NCBI GenBank assembly: GCA_964019155.1
Contig: OZ025242.1
Location: 25,137,046-25,201,045, forward strand
Direction: 5' to 3'
Length of the DNA stretch: 64,000 bases
Source: Osedax fenrisi
Lineage: Eukaryota; Annelida; Polychaeta; Sabellida; Siboglinidae
Part shown: piece after piece, positions 13,201 to 56,883 of the stretch
How positions within the stretch are numbered: the stretch's first letter is position 1
How the letters are laid out: every line of letters begins with the position of its first letter
The notes under the pieces: model-generated
Database searches by the model: none
The model's input: only the letters and a program-made list of their open reading frames with translations
Told to the model about the DNA's origin: nothing
Position numbers and translations under genes: made by a program

Positions 13201-14242
13201 GTATATTAAATATAAATTTATAGTAATTTAAATTTTAGTGTATTAGATTATTTGATGATGTCCGATTAGAAATTTTAAAAATTAGTTAATTTGTCATATG
13301 TTTTATAACTTGTATATTAAATATAAATTTATAAATTAGAGATCATTCTAGAGATAATTTGTTTATCTAAATATTATAATAGATATACATATTTCAATTA
13401 TAAATATTTATTTATGTAGATTGATAATAAATTTAGTTTAATCTAATTTTCAATAAAAATTTAAATTATAATTTATTTATTATATTTTACCATAATAATT
13501 TTTTGTAATATAAAATATAATATAACCCATAATATATATAATTATTAGTTAATATAAGTAAATAGATCGCAAGTTATATATAAACCATATTTAAAAAAAA
13601 TATTTTTCAAAAATATATAAGAAAAAACTATAATATACGTTCTGGTTTATTTATTATAACTTTTGATCTATTTATTATTTTCTCAAAATTTAAAAAGCAA
13701 TCTAGAACTCTATATTATCTACAACTTTCATGATATATATATAGTTTAAATTGATATTTCCATTTCTAAATTAACAATATGTTTATAATTATAGTACAAC
13801 AAAATATATCAATATTTAAATATGCATAACATATATATAAGTTGAATTTTTAAATTTATAAATATAATCAGTATATGCATTATTAAATTATATTTAATAT
13901 TTTATTTACTTTTACAGAATTAAAATAACTTAATTATTTTTAGATTAATAGACTGTTTAAAAAAACAAAAAACCCTATCTTTTTACATAGAGTGTTCAGG
14001 TCAAGCGTAACCCCTTAAGGGCACTGAATACTATTCATCAGTTACATGTAAAAGATAGGGAAAATAACATATTTCCAAAATATAACTACTCTTATAATAT
14101 TAAAGTTTTTTATATAATTTTTGAACATTCTTATTATACACATATAGTATCATATATAACTTTTTTTTTACTATAATCAACATAAATAATATAAAATTGA
14201 TTAGTTATTAAAAAAATATTTATCAAAAATTATCACCATATT

Positions 14243-14308
<66 letters not shown>

Positions 14309-17071
14309 TTACATATATTATATACATATATATAAACATTATTCATTATTACTGTTCATTTATATATTCAATATATATTGTGAACATTTGACGAACAAAT
14401 ATTCAATATTGAATAACTAGTCACACTAATTAGAGATATACAAAATGCAAAATAAATATTCTGAGTAAATCATGTTTAAAGTTTTTATAATTAAATTATT
14501 AATTACATGGATATTAATTCATTTAAAATTATCGTTTTATAACAAATAATTCACATAGAAACATCATTTTAATCACAATATTTTATATAATTTATATATA
14601 ATATAAAAAAAAGAGTTAAAATAATTTTGTTTACATAATTTGAATAGTCACCCGTGCCTTTAATAGTTTAGTTTTATTCTTATTATTAATAGATTAAAAG
14701 CTAGAAGCAAATTAATAGGTCACCTAAATAAGTAAAAAATGCGCGAAATTACGTGATCTTTATAGCCAAGTCAGTAATAAATCATTGCATCAAAAATAGT
14801 TAATAGATACCTATATTAAATTAAGAAGTAGACAATTGTATCCATAATATATATAGATATCAATAATTTAACGATTCATATAATTGATAGTGATATTAAC
14901 TTAAAAAAACTGGCCACATCTTTATATATATATATGTATATATACATATTTAATACTAAAAGTGTATCTACTTATTTATTATTTATCAAACAATATAATA
15001 TAGGATACAAATATATAATCTCTTATATACTATAAAATATATTTATTAAAAGTAACACATTTCAGTAATATATTTGTAATAGAAAACTTCATGATTAATT
15101 AATTAAGTGTAATAGATCTCAAAGAATCATGTCTCAGACCGAATCTCATCACAATCTCTTATTTTGCTGAATAATAATACACAATTTAATAATATATTCT
15201 TTGAAATAGATAAATGCCATCATCGAAGAAGGTATCAATGTTCCGGAAGGTGAAAATGATCTGAGAAGACAGCAGCTCAGAGAACTGGCGCTACTTAATG
15301 GTAACTACTTCACCGCCCCCACCCCCCCCCCCCACCCCCCGTAGCAGTTCAGTATATTATATTCACAATATCGTTGTACGCCACCAGGAACGTTGAGGGA
15401 AACCGATTGCCTTGGAAAGCTAAAGCATTACCAAGAGGCACAGTCTATTATCACGAACACGATCATATGTTCTATATGTGGTGGCGCTGGGCATCTCGCT
15501 CAAGATTGTAAAGAGAAGAGGTTATCTATAATATAATATCAATGTTAAAATATAATAGATATAAACATAACGATATAAAAACACGACTACCCCGCCCGCC
15601 CATAAAGGATTTTTGGGCAGAGCTGCATTTCGCCATTCATCGAATTATGAAATTATTAATATTGCGTTATTTATTTATATCCTAATATCCATAATCGTAA
15701 TTGTAGCTTATTTTATTAATTTAGATACACATCCACATACGTATCATTACACTCTACTAATTGTATTGTAGACCTGGAGAGAGCATTATGAACCTTGTGA
15801 ACATGCCGATTACCGCTGATAAAGCTAAACTTGATCATGAGGTAACATTTCATCTTATATATCATATAAACAGATTAATATTCGTACGTATGTTTGTAGT
15901 ATCTATCATTGATGGCTGAATTAGGGGAAGGTCCGGTTCCTCCTGTAGCGCCTGTTACCAGTAAAACCTACACTAGACCCAGCATAAATCAACTACCCCC
16001 GGCTCCTGGTACTACACCCTACGCTTTAGAAGCCCCACCTCCGCCTTTTTCTAAACCACCAAATCTGGTTTGTATTTCAATATTGTAGAAATATACTTTC
16101 GTATACATTGAATAACATTTAAAATTATATTTTATTATTTATTATATTATATCATATTTGATAATTATTTTAATAATTACCTTTATTTATATAATGTATA
16201 ATTTGTGAAATACATATATAATTTAATTGTTCTAATTTTATTATTGATTTTTATTCTATTTTTTCAATATTGGATAAAGTTAGTGGAACATTTATTAATT
16301 ACACAAATGTATACTAATTAGTATAACAACAACAAGTCTAGTAGGTAATCTCTTCTATGTTACAGGTATTCTAGTGTGAATAATAGTAGAAATCGTATTG
16401 ATAATAAACATATATGATGGTATAATGTAATACGGAAGTGATTATGTTAATGTTAGGTGTGATTAATGTACAACTAGTAAACTAGTGTTGATAGATTGAT
16501 AAACTATATACCGGTTGTATCAAGTATACAGTATTTATAATGGTCATTTCATTACTATAGATGTCGATGAATTTACAACAACAAGCCGCAGGGATGCCAC
16601 GCTATAACCTTCCACCTCCCATGATGCCAAGAATGAATTCCGTTAAGCCTGTCGATAACTACAGACCCCCGGCTGTATGGCAAAACTCTCTTCCTCGCAA
16701 TACGGTAATACTTAATAAAGCAGTCACTCAATTATCAATACATTTAAACACACACATTTCAGTTGCAATCGAAGACTGCGAATGGTGGTAGCAACTGGTC
16801 TCAAGATTTCCAAGCCCAACAGTGGAACCCGCAACAGGATTGGTCAGCTAATACATCCGTTTCGTCATCCTACCAATCACCTCCACCGCCCCAGTCATCG
16901 ATCAGATCTCCGATGTCAGCGGCTCGACCCCCACCACCCCCACCCCCGGCGCAATCATTTCAGAGATGGCCGATTCAGAGACCCCCCCTTTCTAGACCTA
17001 CTGTTCCGGGTGTATCTTATTCGATGCCTCAGTACATGATGGCCCCACCACCTCCCCCTCCTCCTTGCTAA
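4631..17071 (+). CDS. SF1: Splicing factor 1 / branchpoint-binding protein, 12 coding exons
   Basis: Seen: exons 4631-4661, 6550-6684, 8068-8143, 8471-8623, 8764-8884, 8951-9103, 15210-15300, 15388-15520, 15772-15841, 15900-16067, 16561-16704 and 16763-17071 join in one frame with GT-AG introns and total 1584 nt (527 codons plus stop). Domains in order: a basic-Trp U2AF ligand motif, an SPSP phospho-site, a KH-QUA2 STAR domain, one CCHC zinc knuckle and a proline-rich tail. Known of the family: SF1 is a nuclear protein that binds the branchpoint RNA and U2AF65 in the early (E) splicing complex. The length is near the shorter human isoforms. The start rests on the only good ATG exon whose donor phase fits exon 2. 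The gene converges with the ARHGAP39-like gene, leaving about 2.8 kb between stop codons. Confidence 0.95.
8068..8623 (+). CDS. SF1: SF1 exons 3-4: coiled-coil linker and SPSP motif
   Basis: Exon 3 (8068-8143) encodes VQLQIEELSSRIRVGNLGIP. Exon 4 (8471-8623) encodes SPSPEPIYSSDGKRMNTREY and ends before GTTTGT. The SPSP serines match the paired sites that UHMK1 phosphorylates in mammals to strengthen U2AF65 binding (family knowledge). The arginine codon before SPSP is split by the intron. Reading past the exon 4 donor meets a stop within a few codons, which supports the donor. Confidence 0.93.
8764..9103 (+). CDS. SF1: SF1 exons 5-6: KH RNA-binding domain
   Basis: Exon 8764-8884 carries FVGLLIGPRGNTLKTLERE with the KH GxxG loop as GPRG. 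Exon 8951-9103 carries IIIRGKGSVKEGKIGRKDG and GEDEPLHAYITA, the most conserved stretch of the branchpoint-binding surface. The 66-nt intron between them is GT-AG and phase 0. A (TA)n tract lies just upstream of the first acceptor (about 8700-8740). Confidence 0.95.
10068..10312. repeat. Long perfect palindrome with (TA)n centre
   Basis: Arms of about 45 nt contain CTATTATTATTCTAATAAAT and AATGTATTTTTCATATATA, exactly mirrored on the right (GAAAAATACATTTATTAG etc.), around about 150 nt of TA/TAT repeats. It lies inside the probable old hAT element in the SF1 intron. Confidence 0.8.
10409..11717. mobile_element. TIR element copy A (7-bp target duplication TTATTAC)
   Basis: Ends CAAAGATTTTCC and GCAAAATCTTTG with about 38-bp inverted repeats running into GATATAACACT. 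Flanked by TTATTAC at 10402-10408 and 11718-11724. Without the nested 853-bp insertion it is about 450 bp. No transposase is seen. It lies in the long SF1 intron. Related copies are at 30765-31206, 37658-37992 and 58214-58244. Confidence 0.8.
10627..11479. mobile_element. Tc1/pogo-like non-autonomous TIR element nested in copy A
   Basis: Ends CAGTAAAAGCTGCTTGTATC and, reverse-complemented, CAGTAAAAGCCGCTTGTATC, flanked by TA on both sides. CAGT termini and TA duplication are typical of pogo/Tigger-like Tc1-mariner elements. Internal copies of GGCTGTATCGACAAA occur near the left end. No transposase frame. The paralogue at 30.97 kb lacks it and shows the uninterrupted site. Confidence 0.82.
13111..13332. 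repeat. Perfect 111-bp tandem duplication
   Basis: The block starting AGTAATTTAAATTTTAGTGT at 13111 is repeated from 13222 with no difference that I can see, so it is recent. In the long SF1 intron; no effect on coding. Confidence 0.9.
15210..15520 (+). CDS. SF1: SF1 exons 7-8: QUA2 helix and zinc knuckle
   Basis: Exon 15210-15300 encodes INAIIEEGINVPEGEND followed by LRRQQLRELALLNG, the QUA2 helix that extends the KH surface. After an 87-nt intron with a C-rich tract, exon 15388-15520 encodes GTLRETD and the CCHC zinc knuckle CSICGGAGHLAQDC (CX2CX4HX4C). Together they continue the KH exons directly, so the 6.1-kb intron before them removes no coding sequence. Confidence 0.95.
15772..17071 (+). 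CDS. SF1: SF1 exons 9-12: C-terminal proline-rich tail
   Basis: Exons 15772-15841, 15900-16067, 16561-16704 and 16763-17071. The segment YLSLMAELGEGPVP matches the conserved block after the zinc knuckle in SF1. The rest is Pro/Gln-rich with two proline runs (in ARPPPPPPPAQ and MAPPPPPPPC) that would bind WW or SH3 partners such as FBP-type splicing factors. The stop is TAA at 17069-17071. Compared with human SF1 the polyproline region is shorter. Confidence 0.93.
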
Positions 17072-19670
17072 TTTAAATACAACCATTTTAATATTAAATG
17101 TAGATAAATATATCTTTTTTATTATATATACATATACATATATTTAAATTTATAATGTCCATAGCATATTTATAATAACTTGTATTATAAATTGTATATA
17201 TAATTAAGATGATATAGTAGTGTATTTTGAAAGCCAATATTTCACACATTTAAATGTTAATATATGATATGAAATATATACTTCCATTCAACATTAATGT
17301 TAGGTAAAACTACTCTATGAATTCAACCATTTTGTTATATATATTATATATATTGATCTATGCATCTATTGATATAAACTAGATTTTAATAATATGCAGT
17401 ATATTTCATATATAAAAAGTCATGTAAATTCACATCATTTTGTATAGTTATTTCTATAGATATTGTTTTTTATCAAAAATGTATATTTATATATATAAAA
17501 AACATTTATATCTAATAGTTTTTTTCTGTTATAATAGTAGTGCACAATAATTATTCACAAGTAAAATATATTCAAATTTTACAAATAAAATATTTATTTT
17601 ATAATGCCTTTTAAATCATATTTACTAATTATATATTAAATATGAGATATAAAACATACATTTCAGTTTGTTAGATTACATAATTAATTATTATAATGTG
17701 TCACAAAATATACTTTTTTTACATCGAGAGATATATTATTTTATATTTAGTTTATAATAAATATTTATTAAAATATACTGATATTTGTTTTAAATCCTTA
17801 TATTATATATTAATCTTAGTTATAACATACCAATAATACAATTTATTATTCAAAGTAGTTATATTATTTTATAATAAATGTGTTGATATTTTCTATATTA
17901 TATATTAGTAATAAATCGACAAATAATACAATTTATTTCTCTGTAGTTTGTAATGTTATTAATTATTAACTTAGTTCATATATTATGTTTATTTACATTA
18001 TTATGATTAACAACATGTATATTTCACTTTGGTATGTTTAGTAGTTAGGTATACTCGTTTTTCAAATCATATTTTCAATGCTTATTGTAAAATAATTAAT
18101 CTTAATGGTAATATTAATCATTTATTGTAAGAAACTTTAATCATTTTAAGTAACAAATGAATTATTGAAACTGATATTTTCCAATATAAAATTTAATCTT
18201 TATTAAATTATAAATAATATAAGGATACAAATATAAATTTAATGAGGAAAATATATAATGTAAGATTCAAAATGTAATTTGATTATTAGTAAATGAGTTA
18301 ATTCTATATTGATTGTTAATCTTCCTAAGTATGTGGTCTACAATCATGCATCAGATCTGTATTAACTGGGAGTATATCATTAATATGTATACAGACATGT
18401 AAATTCAGATTTACATGGTATCAAGCAGAATAATTAAGGAATTTTAATATGTAGTGCCTATTTATGATTTTAAATTTGATACAATAATATAGAAAAAATA
18501 TTAATTTCCCCCTTTTATCGCATATGATATAGATAGCAATAGTTCAGTAATAATATTGATAAGTTTGCAACTCAATACTTTTTCAATTACATACATTTAT
18601 ATAAAATGATTCTACATTAAAATGAGGTTGAATAGGATAGATAGGATGGTAGAGAGTACCATTTATTTTATAAATATAAAAGTGATAATATATTATTGAT
18701 GAGATGGTAAGACGTGAGCCTCTTACAAAAAATAATGCTATATCTTATCAGTTAAATGCAACCTGACAAATATTATTAATGAATTATGTTTATATTTCAT
18801 AGACAAAAACGGTCAAACGACAAAACACTAGGTTTGTATGCCATATCTCGCTAATTTAATATTCTTTAACATGCCTGGTGCCTGGATTTATGTGTCCTGA
18901 GATGGCTGATCATCACATGACACATGCATTTAGAAAATAATATTATTTTTAAATACATTCAAGATTTATTTTCTTATAAGAGTGTTCCTATTATATAAAA
19001 AAAAAATCTATATTATATATTTATACTATAATATAATTGCAACATTTGATTTGAGTAAATAATACATGTGATGGTCGGCCATCTTAGGACACATAAATAG
19101 ATTTTTCAGGTCTGTTGAAGAAGGTAAACTATAAATAACATGTTAATAACACAAACATTACATGTGAGGTTATATGATGATGATGATGATGATGGTATTT
19201 AATGTATGATTGCATTTATATCAATAAATATCTTAGTAAAATGTATATGTGTGCGCGCGTGCATTTATATATTTATTCACAGTAATGAATTCAATAAACA
19301 AATACACAGTTAATACCAGAAGATTATTCAGCAATTTATTGACGAATCATCAAACGGCGATTATAATAACTGTTAATTGAGTTCGTAATCGAAAGTTGTT
19401 CATCGAGAATGATTTAGGTATAAAATAAATACACATACAAACACTATAAATAATAAATATAAAGGTGGTGGTGGGTCGGGGCGTGGGGGGGGGGAGTCAT
19501 ATAATAATATCAATAGTAATAAAATATGTATCATTAAAGTGAACATCGGGTATAGAATGTATGTACAAGGGGGGGGGGTAAACAAATATGTATGGTCGAT
19601 AATGATGAAGATAAAAAAGCGGGCAGAATACGCATTAAATATTGCTAGCTATAATACTAAAACGTTGTGG
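17072..19670. other. Intergenic region between the converging genes
   Basis: SF1 3' UTR and flank. AT-rich, with AATAAA-like signals, for example near 17586. Contains the MITE at 18886-19097, a (GAT)n run near 19178, and G-rich patches at about 19461-19495 and 19568-19580. No reading frame with recognisable coding character. Confidence 0.7.
18886..19097. mobile_element. MITE with ~34-bp inverted repeats
   Basis: Left ATTTATGTGTCCTGAGATGG continuing to CATCACATG; right, reverse-complemented, ATTTATGTGTCCTAAGATGG continuing to CATCACATG. Interior AT-rich, no reading frame. Between the two convergent genes. Confidence 0.75.
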
Positions 19671-19917
19671 TCCAGTAGTGGTCAGATTAAACCCTCCACG
19701 AAGCTAGTGATCAGTGGTCAGATTAAGCCTCCATGAAGCCAGTGGTCAGTGGTCAGATAAAGCCCTCCACGAAGCTAGTGGTCAGTGGTCAGATTAAGCC
19801 TCCATGAAGCCAGTGGTCAGTGGTTAGATCAAGCCCTCCATGAAGCCAGTGGTCAGATAAAGCCCTCCATGAAGCCAGTGGTCAGTGGCCAGATAAAGCC
19901 CTCCATGAGGCCAGTGG

Positions 19918-50340
<30,423 letters not shown>

Positions 50341-50344
50341 CTGT

Positions 50345-50640
50345 TGGGTTGAGGTAGTGGTGGGGTTAGGGTAGGGTAGGGGTATAGGGTGCAGGTATAT
50401 GGTTGTTCTAGAGGCTGTAGTGTAGGGTAGTGGGGTATATGGTAGGGGGGAGTATAGGGCGCAGGAGAATATAGGGTGGAAGTAGTATAGGTTAGGGGTA
50501 TGGGGGTAATATAGTGTAGATAATGGTGGTAGTAGATGCAGTAGTATAGGGTAGAAGTTATGGTAGTAAAATAGGGTGGATTATAGGGTTGAGGTATGGG
50601 ATAGAGTATGGTATTATAGGTATAAGTAGTGGCAGTAGTA
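50345..50640. repeat. G-rich tandem repeats before the WW1 acceptor
   Basis: Degenerate units such as GGTTAGGGTAGGGTAGGGG and TATAGGGTGGAAGTAG. Resembles but is not the telomere repeat (no regular TTAGGG). On the gene strand it precedes CCCAACAG and the WW1 exon. Confidence 0.75.
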
Positions 50641-51229
50641 GTGTTTGCTATGTGATACCCAATACAGAGTACAATGTAATTATAAGCTAAACGATCACCA
50701 GGTTTGGGGCGGGCTTATTTACATAATGCTATCATTGAATACTTGATGATAGACTCCATTATTATAAACCTCAATTATGTGCAAACTGGAAAGCATTGTT
50801 TATAATCGCCCCCGCCTCCCCCTCCTCCCTCAGCCCCAGAGGGATGTAATAGTCATATTAGTTAACAATTAATCTGATAGAGATATATATATATATAGCT
50901 CTATAATATTCATAACGCATTCATACGCAGGAGTAGTAATGATAATAATATTAATAATAATAAGTAGATAATAGTAGCAGAAGCAGCATCAATATATATT
51001 AGTTTACTACACATCAATATAGCAAGCCTATATAACCATTAAACATGCGCACACACGCACGCGCGCACACAGTTGTGCAGTAACAGTTGCATAGGAGATA
51101 ATACACACATACTGATGCTATCTGACAAACAGACAGTTGATATTAGATCACTACACTGATACAATAGTGTGCGCATACACACGCGCACATACATACGTGT
51201 GTTAGGATATACTAGTTCACTGGTTACAT

Positions 51230-51440
51230 GAGTTTGTATGTGTGTGGGTGTGTATGTGTGCCTTTATGTGTGTGAGTGCCTGCGTGTGTGTGTGTATGTG
51301 TGCGTGCATATGTGTGTGGGTGTGTATATGTATGTATGTGTGTGTGTATGTGTGCTTGCGTGTGTGTGTGGGTGTGTATGTGTGTGCGTGTGTGTATATG
51401 TTTGGGTGTGTGTGTGTGTGGGTGTGTATGTGTGTGCATG
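51230..51440. repeat. TG-rich compound microsatellite
   Basis: TGTGTG with TATG, GGTG and CGTG variants. The Val/Cys and His/Thr frames across it are artefacts. A further CA/CG-rich stretch precedes it at 51040-51200. Confidence 0.93.
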
Positions 51441-51671
51441 CCTTCCTAGAACACTATCCACCTCCACCACCACCATCTCAATTCACAATGTGACAACGTT
51501 ATATGAATCCAGACGACTATATGTGTAAGCTTATGTGTGCGTGTGCAATATTATATTAGCATATAGGTATGTGGATAGGATTGCTTAGGATGTATATATG
51601 TATGATGTGGTGTGTGTAAGTGCATGTATGTATGTATATATGTGTGTTGTGTGTGTGTATTTGTATGTGTG

Positions 51672-52672
51672 AATTGTTGTTGTTGAAAGTATTTATTTAA
51701 ACACATCATTAATAATTCTATAATATTTATCGAGAACTACATATCACATATAGATACGAATTTATATAATTTACATTATAATATTACATTATATGCAAAA
51801 CGAACATCAATGTTGGGCGATAAGAAATTGTTTTAATTTCTTTTTAAATGAATTAATCATTGAATTTTAATTCTAATTGTTGATGTTGAGGTGAAGTTTC
51901 TCCTTTCGTATTTGATGCAATGGGTAATCGGTTGGTGTAGCATATATAGTATATATGTATAGTATATAATGGAATTTGTATTACGTAAAAGTCTAGTGTT
52001 TGGTTTATGTTTTATTTTGTTTCGTAAATTATAGGCTAAGTTATAAGTAATAGTCTTTTAAAGTATTGTAAGTATTTTGTAGTTGATAGAGTCTTCAGTG
52101 TTTAGCCAAGTTTGTTACATAAGTCAGTAATGCTAGTTGTATAGTCAGTGAATAGTGAATTACAGTATTGTAGTCTGGATAGTATGAGAGTATGAGTCAG
52201 TAGTTTTGTGGTATTTATATTTAAGTATGGTCGTATTTTTTTAAGATTAAATAGCTGTGCAGTCGTAGATTGAGTAAGTAAGCTGTAATGTTTATCTAGA
52301 TTAAGTTTATTATTAAAATTGACGCCTAGGTATTTAACAGAATTGGTGGGAATGATTTTTTGTTGATTAATAATAATGTCAGGGAAGTAAGTATGTGGGT
52401 CATTAGTGATATTTAATAGTTCAGTTTTATTATGGTTTAGTAGTAGGTTATTATTTGTTAGTCAGTTTTGTAGTTCGTTTAAACAGTCTTGTAGTTGGGT
52501 AGAGTTTGATATTGTTGCGTGTAGTTCTATGTCGTCTGTGTATAGGTTGTAAGTAATAGATAGATAGCGTTTCATAATTGTATGTAATGGAATAAGATAT
52601 ATAGAGAAGAGAATTGGGGAAAGTATTAAACCTTGAGGAACACCCTTGTCGATGGTATAACATGTGTATGTG
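51672..52672 (-). pseudogene. Degenerate LINE reverse transcriptase fragment
   Basis: Minus-strand reading shows GVPQGLILSPILFSIYLIPL, a YTDD box in place of YADD, LLLNHNKTELLNI, VKYLGVNFNNKLNL and ILSRLQYCNSLFTD, the usual order for a non-LTR polymerase. There are several in-frame stops and frameshifts further on. The 5' end is truncated at GVPQG inside a TG/CA array. The 3' end has a short CAA repeat tail (51674-51685) followed by TG-rich sequence. It is upstream of the first recognised ARHGAP39-like exon and differs in sequence from the 41-kb copy. Confidence 0.8.
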
Positions 52673-53963
52673 TGTGTGTGTGTGTAAGTACATGTATGTA
52701 TGTATATATGTGTGTTGTGTGTGTATGTGTGTATATGTATGTTGTGTGTGTAAGTGCAGATCCATATGTTTTACATAAACACATTCTATGTTAAAATACA
52801 AATATGATGATATCAGGTCGTCTCATCTGTTCTAGTGAACACGATTCTCTTAATGTCTATCAGCGATTCATCAATCAGCATAGAAATCATATCTCTCCTC
52901 ACAGTGTGCGCGTGTGTGTGTGGTAATCACCACAATAGTGGGTGCATTGATAGAGGCTGTAACAGCGCGCACACATGTGTGTATCTCCGGGGGTCGTAGG
53001 GTCAACCACGCATTATTATGATGTAATATCGTATACGTGATGGTTGCTAATCAAAGTGTAATTAATGATGCTATTAAATGTCTTATTTACAGGAATAATA
53101 CATACAATATTAGCTAGTAAGTAAGTAAGTACTTAATAATAAGTATTATTAAATGTATACGCAATAATTGTTAGTAAATGTATACGCGATAATTGATAAG
53201 GCATATACTTTTAGATAATGTTATAGATGCATGTATTGCGTACATACGAAATAAAACACTTTATATTCTTAATATAACAACATATTAGATTGTAATTGAA
53301 TATCTACTAATTCTATATATATATATAATGGAATATTAATTATACATATTTGGAAGCAGTATATAATAACCTATTTAAGTGAATTTAAATTCGTTAATAT
53401 ATAATTAAATCAACATTACATATATGCATATTAATATATGAATAAAACTATATTTAGTTTAATATATATTTGAATTGTTCTATTTCATTATAATAACGAT
53501 GCAATGATTATAAGAAGTCATTATTGTAAAACCACTTCTTGAATATAAATCAATTAAAAAAACCAGTTGTTTACAGATTAACAGATAAAGAGTCTAGAAG
53601 ACATAGAGATAATACATAATATCAAGTTATAAAATGTAGTTTATATAAATTATAACTAACATGATAAATTATCAATAATAATGTCAATATATCTAAGATG
53701 AATTTCTCTTGTGTTTATCAATAACTTAATAAATATTAAATCAATACACCACACATTTGTCTACATATTAGTTTTGTATTATCCAGGGCCCTCACAGTTA
53801 CTTTTAACGTGTACAAGTCTACGACTTCTTGAGAAGTCCATTTTTATCCGCTATTATTATACGTGTGTGATTCAGTAAATATTATTATATTATTATAATT
53901 AACAACATATATCTATCAATATAATACTGATTACAACGTTAACAGTGAATTAGAATATTGTTA

Positions 53964-53994
<31 letters not shown>

Positions 53995-54015
53995 ATATAT
54001 ATATATTTATATATA

Positions 54016-54054
<39 letters not shown>

Positions 54055-54309
54055 TTTATTAGAAGAAAGTTGTATATATATATATCATGTGAATTATTAA
54101 ATTCATTATATTATTGTTTCCTCTAAAAGGCTTCAGATGAAGATAATTATCTTTTCTATGCTGTCGCCTGCTAAAAATATATATATATATATATATATAT
54201 ATACACGAGGTTATGAGTTTATAAATAGAGCCATATTTAAAACTAAGTAACTGTAATGTATAACAATTATTCATGCAGTAAATAATTGTTAAATATTTCA
54301 CCGTATATT

Positions 54310-54625
54310 AAATATATCGCGGCACGTTTAACTCCGCGGTAAATGATCAGATAGAAACATGTGGTATGGAGAATGTAGATCTCTTCGTATGCCCTATACG
54401 CGTGTAGTACATAGTTAACATACTAATGCTGCGATGTTAGTATGTAGAATACACGCGGTGCAGGAGAAGATTTACTAATTTTATAAATAACTAGATATCC
54501 ACCGACGCATTCTTTCATCGTAGCGCTCGCATTATTCGATATTTTTTGCATTATTCTCTTTCGAATTAACCGCCTAACATATGCGGAATTGATTTCGTCG
54601 TGCAAGTGTTTATAATATGCAAATA
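54310..54625 (-). promoter_or_regulatory. CpG-richer segment, candidate 5' region of the ARHGAP39-like gene
   Basis: Within very AT-rich flanks this ~300 bp holds many CG dinucleotides (CGCGGCACG, CTCCGCGG, ACGCGTG, GTAGCGCTCGC, TCGTCGTGC). It lies upstream of the first recognised exon. A 60-codon minus-strand frame (54423-54605) crosses it, but its possible donors do not give the phase the WW1 exon needs. Inference only. Confidence 0.25.
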
Positions 54626-54662
54626 TGAGGTAGCGTAAAGCAGTCTCTAGATAGATAGTATG

Positions 54663-55341
<679 letters not shown>

Positions 55342-56515
55342 ATGGATAAATATAACTCTTACCTATAACTGTAAAGATTTAAAACAATGATAGTATTATA
55401 GATAATCTAACGTTACAAGAAAATATCATATACAGTCATAATGCTATAGGTAATGATGATTGTAAACAAGAAACGTTTATAAACACCATTATTTAATATA
55501 TATATGTTAAATCATATACGGATATCATAGAATATGATGATGATAATAATACTGAGAATATTTATATATATAACTATATGATACTATTATATAGTTATTA
55601 TAATAATAGTAAAAAAAATATATAAAATTCATTACATAATTTTTAGTTATTGTTTTAAAAACAAGTATCCATAAATAGTCTATTTAACAATATTTGCATT
55701 TTAATATTCGCGTTTCAATTATCATATATCATATCATATATTATTTTTAACAAATTATAACAATAAATTAGATATATGTAATAGTTATATGTATCATAGT
55801 ACCATACTATAAACACATCTATCTAATAATATTGAAATACATTATTAAAAATGTTGACCTAGATTATAATTTCAATAACAAACTAAGCAGGATTAACAAA
55901 AACCTAAATATATTGCTTGCGTTTTTAATAGGTTTTTTTGGAGTATAGCATTCATTCGATACAAATATAAAAATATAGATTGTTTAAAGTATACTTTGTT
56001 ATATATATTTAATATTATTCTGATTAATTCATGTCATCTAATAAATAATGTTTACTTCAGATGAAAAGTATCTGAATATAACATATCATATTATTGATAA
56101 CTAAATATTTCGTTTATTAAATGTATAATTTATTTTATCGAAAACACAAATAAAAAATAAAGAACCTAAGAAATATCAAAAGGTTTATACCCAAAAACCC
56201 AATAACACAAAATTGGCCAACAATAAGTTTGTTATTGAAATTATTATATAGGTCAGCATTTCTAACTGATTATTATTATTACATAGATGTGTTTATATTA
56301 CAATGTATAAGTATACAAAATATGTATAATATTGTATACTAATTCAATATTATATACACATGAATGTATTAACATATGCAATAATTTATTAGTATTTATA
56401 TATTAAACGATATTTATAATTAATATATTATTAGTATAAATAATTCCAGATAATTAAACGAAATAATCAGTAGAATATAATTGAATAGAGTATATATTTA
56501 TATACAGGTATTTAG

Positions 56516-56729
56516 CGAGTATGGCCCCATTTGTTTTTATTACGATTTATGAGGTCAAATTTAAAATACTCGTTTCAATATGTGACACACTAGTCACTAG
56601 TGATAAACATGCTACATACATGAGTATGATAATCATTCTTCATATAAGTTCATATATATATGAAGAATGAAAATATATTATCATTGTGATATAGTAACTA
56701 TAATAGCATGTATTTAATATAATATTATA

Positions 56730-56783
<54 letters not shown>

Positions 56784-56883
56784 TAGTTATTATAATTTAA
56801 AATTAAATAGCGATACCTATAAAATATTTTAAATTTGATATCGGTAATCGTAATAATCGTAAAAAACAAATGGCCCATATTCG
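56516..56883. mobile_element. TIR element with central (TA)n
   Basis: Left CGAGTATGGCCCCATTTG and right, reverse-complemented, CGAATATGGGCCATTTG; the arms continue about 60 bp with small indels through ATTACGAT and TCAAATTTAAAATA. The centre has a (TA)n tract at 56731-56780 and a second hairpin (TTCTTCATATA). A degenerate relative may exist at about 37070-37410. Confidence 0.6.

Noticed and set aside
50345..50640. Telomere-like GGGTTA repeats
   Set aside because: Units are irregular and mixed with TAGGGTGG forms, and the tract lies inside a gene.
53780..53850. hAT-like end CAGGGCCCTCACAG
   Set aside because: No matching opposite end or 8-bp duplication found.
54423..54605. First coding exon of the ARHGAP39-like gene
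   Set aside because: None of its possible donors gives the phase needed by the WW1 exon, and no similarity to the N-terminus of the family is seen.
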